DNA of 64,000 nucleotides from Lachnospiraceae bacterium (GTDB lineage Bacteria > Bacillota > Clostridia > Lachnospirales > Lachnospiraceae), in assembly GCA_015057665.1 (NCBI GenBank), contig SVDY01000001.1, positions 306,936 through 370,935 of the forward strand, given 5' to 3'. A program made the position numbers and the translations under genes. The notes under the pieces were generated by a model, which made no database searches, was not told the origin of the DNA, and was given only the letters and a program-made list of their open reading frames with translations. Positions 63,677 to 64,000 of the stretch are shown piece after piece (the stretch's first letter is position 1; the number at the start of each line of letters is the position of its first letter).

Positions 63677-64000
63677 TTACATTTCCAAATCAACAATTTC
63701 TCCATTTATAATTTTTTCTATGTTCTCAGCAAGAAATTCCTGCGACTGTCTATTGTACATAATAACAAGATATACATCTCCTCTTTGAGAGGTACGCTCT
63801 TCTTCATAAATTCCTAATTTCTTACCTTTTTCCGTAACTTTGGTGACTTTCTTTCCAGTATAAATATCAATATCTTCTTTTAAACATCCAGATACTTTCA
63901 GCCAATCCGTAACACACCTATACCCAATCATCTTTATATTCGGATTATCCACCATATCTCTGATTTGATTCATAATATGAGAAATAGACTTATCCTTCTC
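63677..64000 (-). CDS. Hypothetical protein, N-terminus beyond window edge
   Basis: The frame is open from the window edge through an in-frame ATG at 63973 to the stop at 63677. The visible 107 residues include EKDKSISHIMNQIRDMVDN, GYRCVTDWLKVSGCLKEDID and ERTSQRGDVYLVIMYNRQSQ. Because the frame continues to the edge, the ATG at 63973 may not be the true start. I do not recognise the family. Confidence 0.55.
   Translation of the reverse strand, partial: EKDKSISHIMNQIRDMVDNPNIKMIGYRCVTDWLKVSGCLKEDIDIYTGKKVTKVTEKGKKLGIYEEERTSQRGDVYLVIMYNRQSQEFLAENIEKIINGEIVDLEM

Overview
The window looks like a low-to-medium GC Gram-positive anaerobe of the Clostridia, most likely a Lachnospiraceae gut bacterium (inference). 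The grounds are a clostridial ribosomal/RNA polymerase supercluster, an anaerobic class III ribonucleotide reductase, pyruvate formate-lyase with its activase, CdaA/CdaR c-di-AMP genes, strong AGGAGG ribosome-binding sites and abundant Rho-independent terminators. I saw no rRNA, tRNA, CRISPR array, prophage or transposase gene.

Layout. 1-3459: small accessory genes on the minus strand (3-methyladenine glycosylase cut by the window edge, S66 peptidase, a broken nucleosidase gene, two acetyltransferases). 3460-4171: degenerate tandem repeats and stacked terminators. 4172-8813: the str operon rpsL-rpsG-fusA-tuf (minus). 9446-12844: an S41-type peptidase, cysK and a DMT exporter. 13347-27131: rpmG-secE-nusG-rplK-rplA, then a two-gene insert (patB-like aminotransferase, glycosyltransferase-like protein), then rplJ-rplL behind an L10 leader, then rpoB-rpoC with their own promoter. 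27683-30829: nrdD-nrdG-dut (plus) behind a DnaA-box cluster and an NrdR-like palindrome. 30975-38134: comF, cdaA-cdaR, two unknown membrane proteins, and a zinc-ribbon/SPFH pair. 38690-41715: pflB-pflA. 42059-42766: a preQ1-riboswitch-controlled queuosine-precursor transporter. 43111-47965: a cupin-XRE regulator with potA-potB-potCD for polyamine uptake. 48171-48718: a MazEF-type toxin-antitoxin pair. 49098-54898: oppBCDFA peptide uptake. 55194-62642: an RNA polymerase alpha-CTD-like protein, a ClC-type channel, an aspartate aminotransferase, a eukaryotic-type glycogen branching enzyme and a MaoC-like hydratase. 62778-64000: a scarred toxin-antitoxin/MATE junction and a partial unknown gene.

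The most unusual material is non-coding. Four intergenic copies (9005-9318, 11763-11940, 13022-13296, 38149-38403) share short core motifs, while the arms of their stems differ in sequence but stay complementary. That is compensatory covariation, so structure rather than sequence is being kept. A second, smaller hairpin family (42810-42888 and 48001-48086) behaves the same way around a conserved CCTTAGGTCAC core. A third GC-rich repeat occurs once intergenically (21033-21067) and once inside a gene (56180-56212).

Other points of note: glgB ends at a run of nine A residues where a -1 shift would add a 50-residue Lys/Ala-rich tail; PotA carries a large insert in its C-terminal domain; PotC and PotD are fused; and two deletion scars are visible (nucleosidase at 1884-2292, ParE/MATE at 63205).
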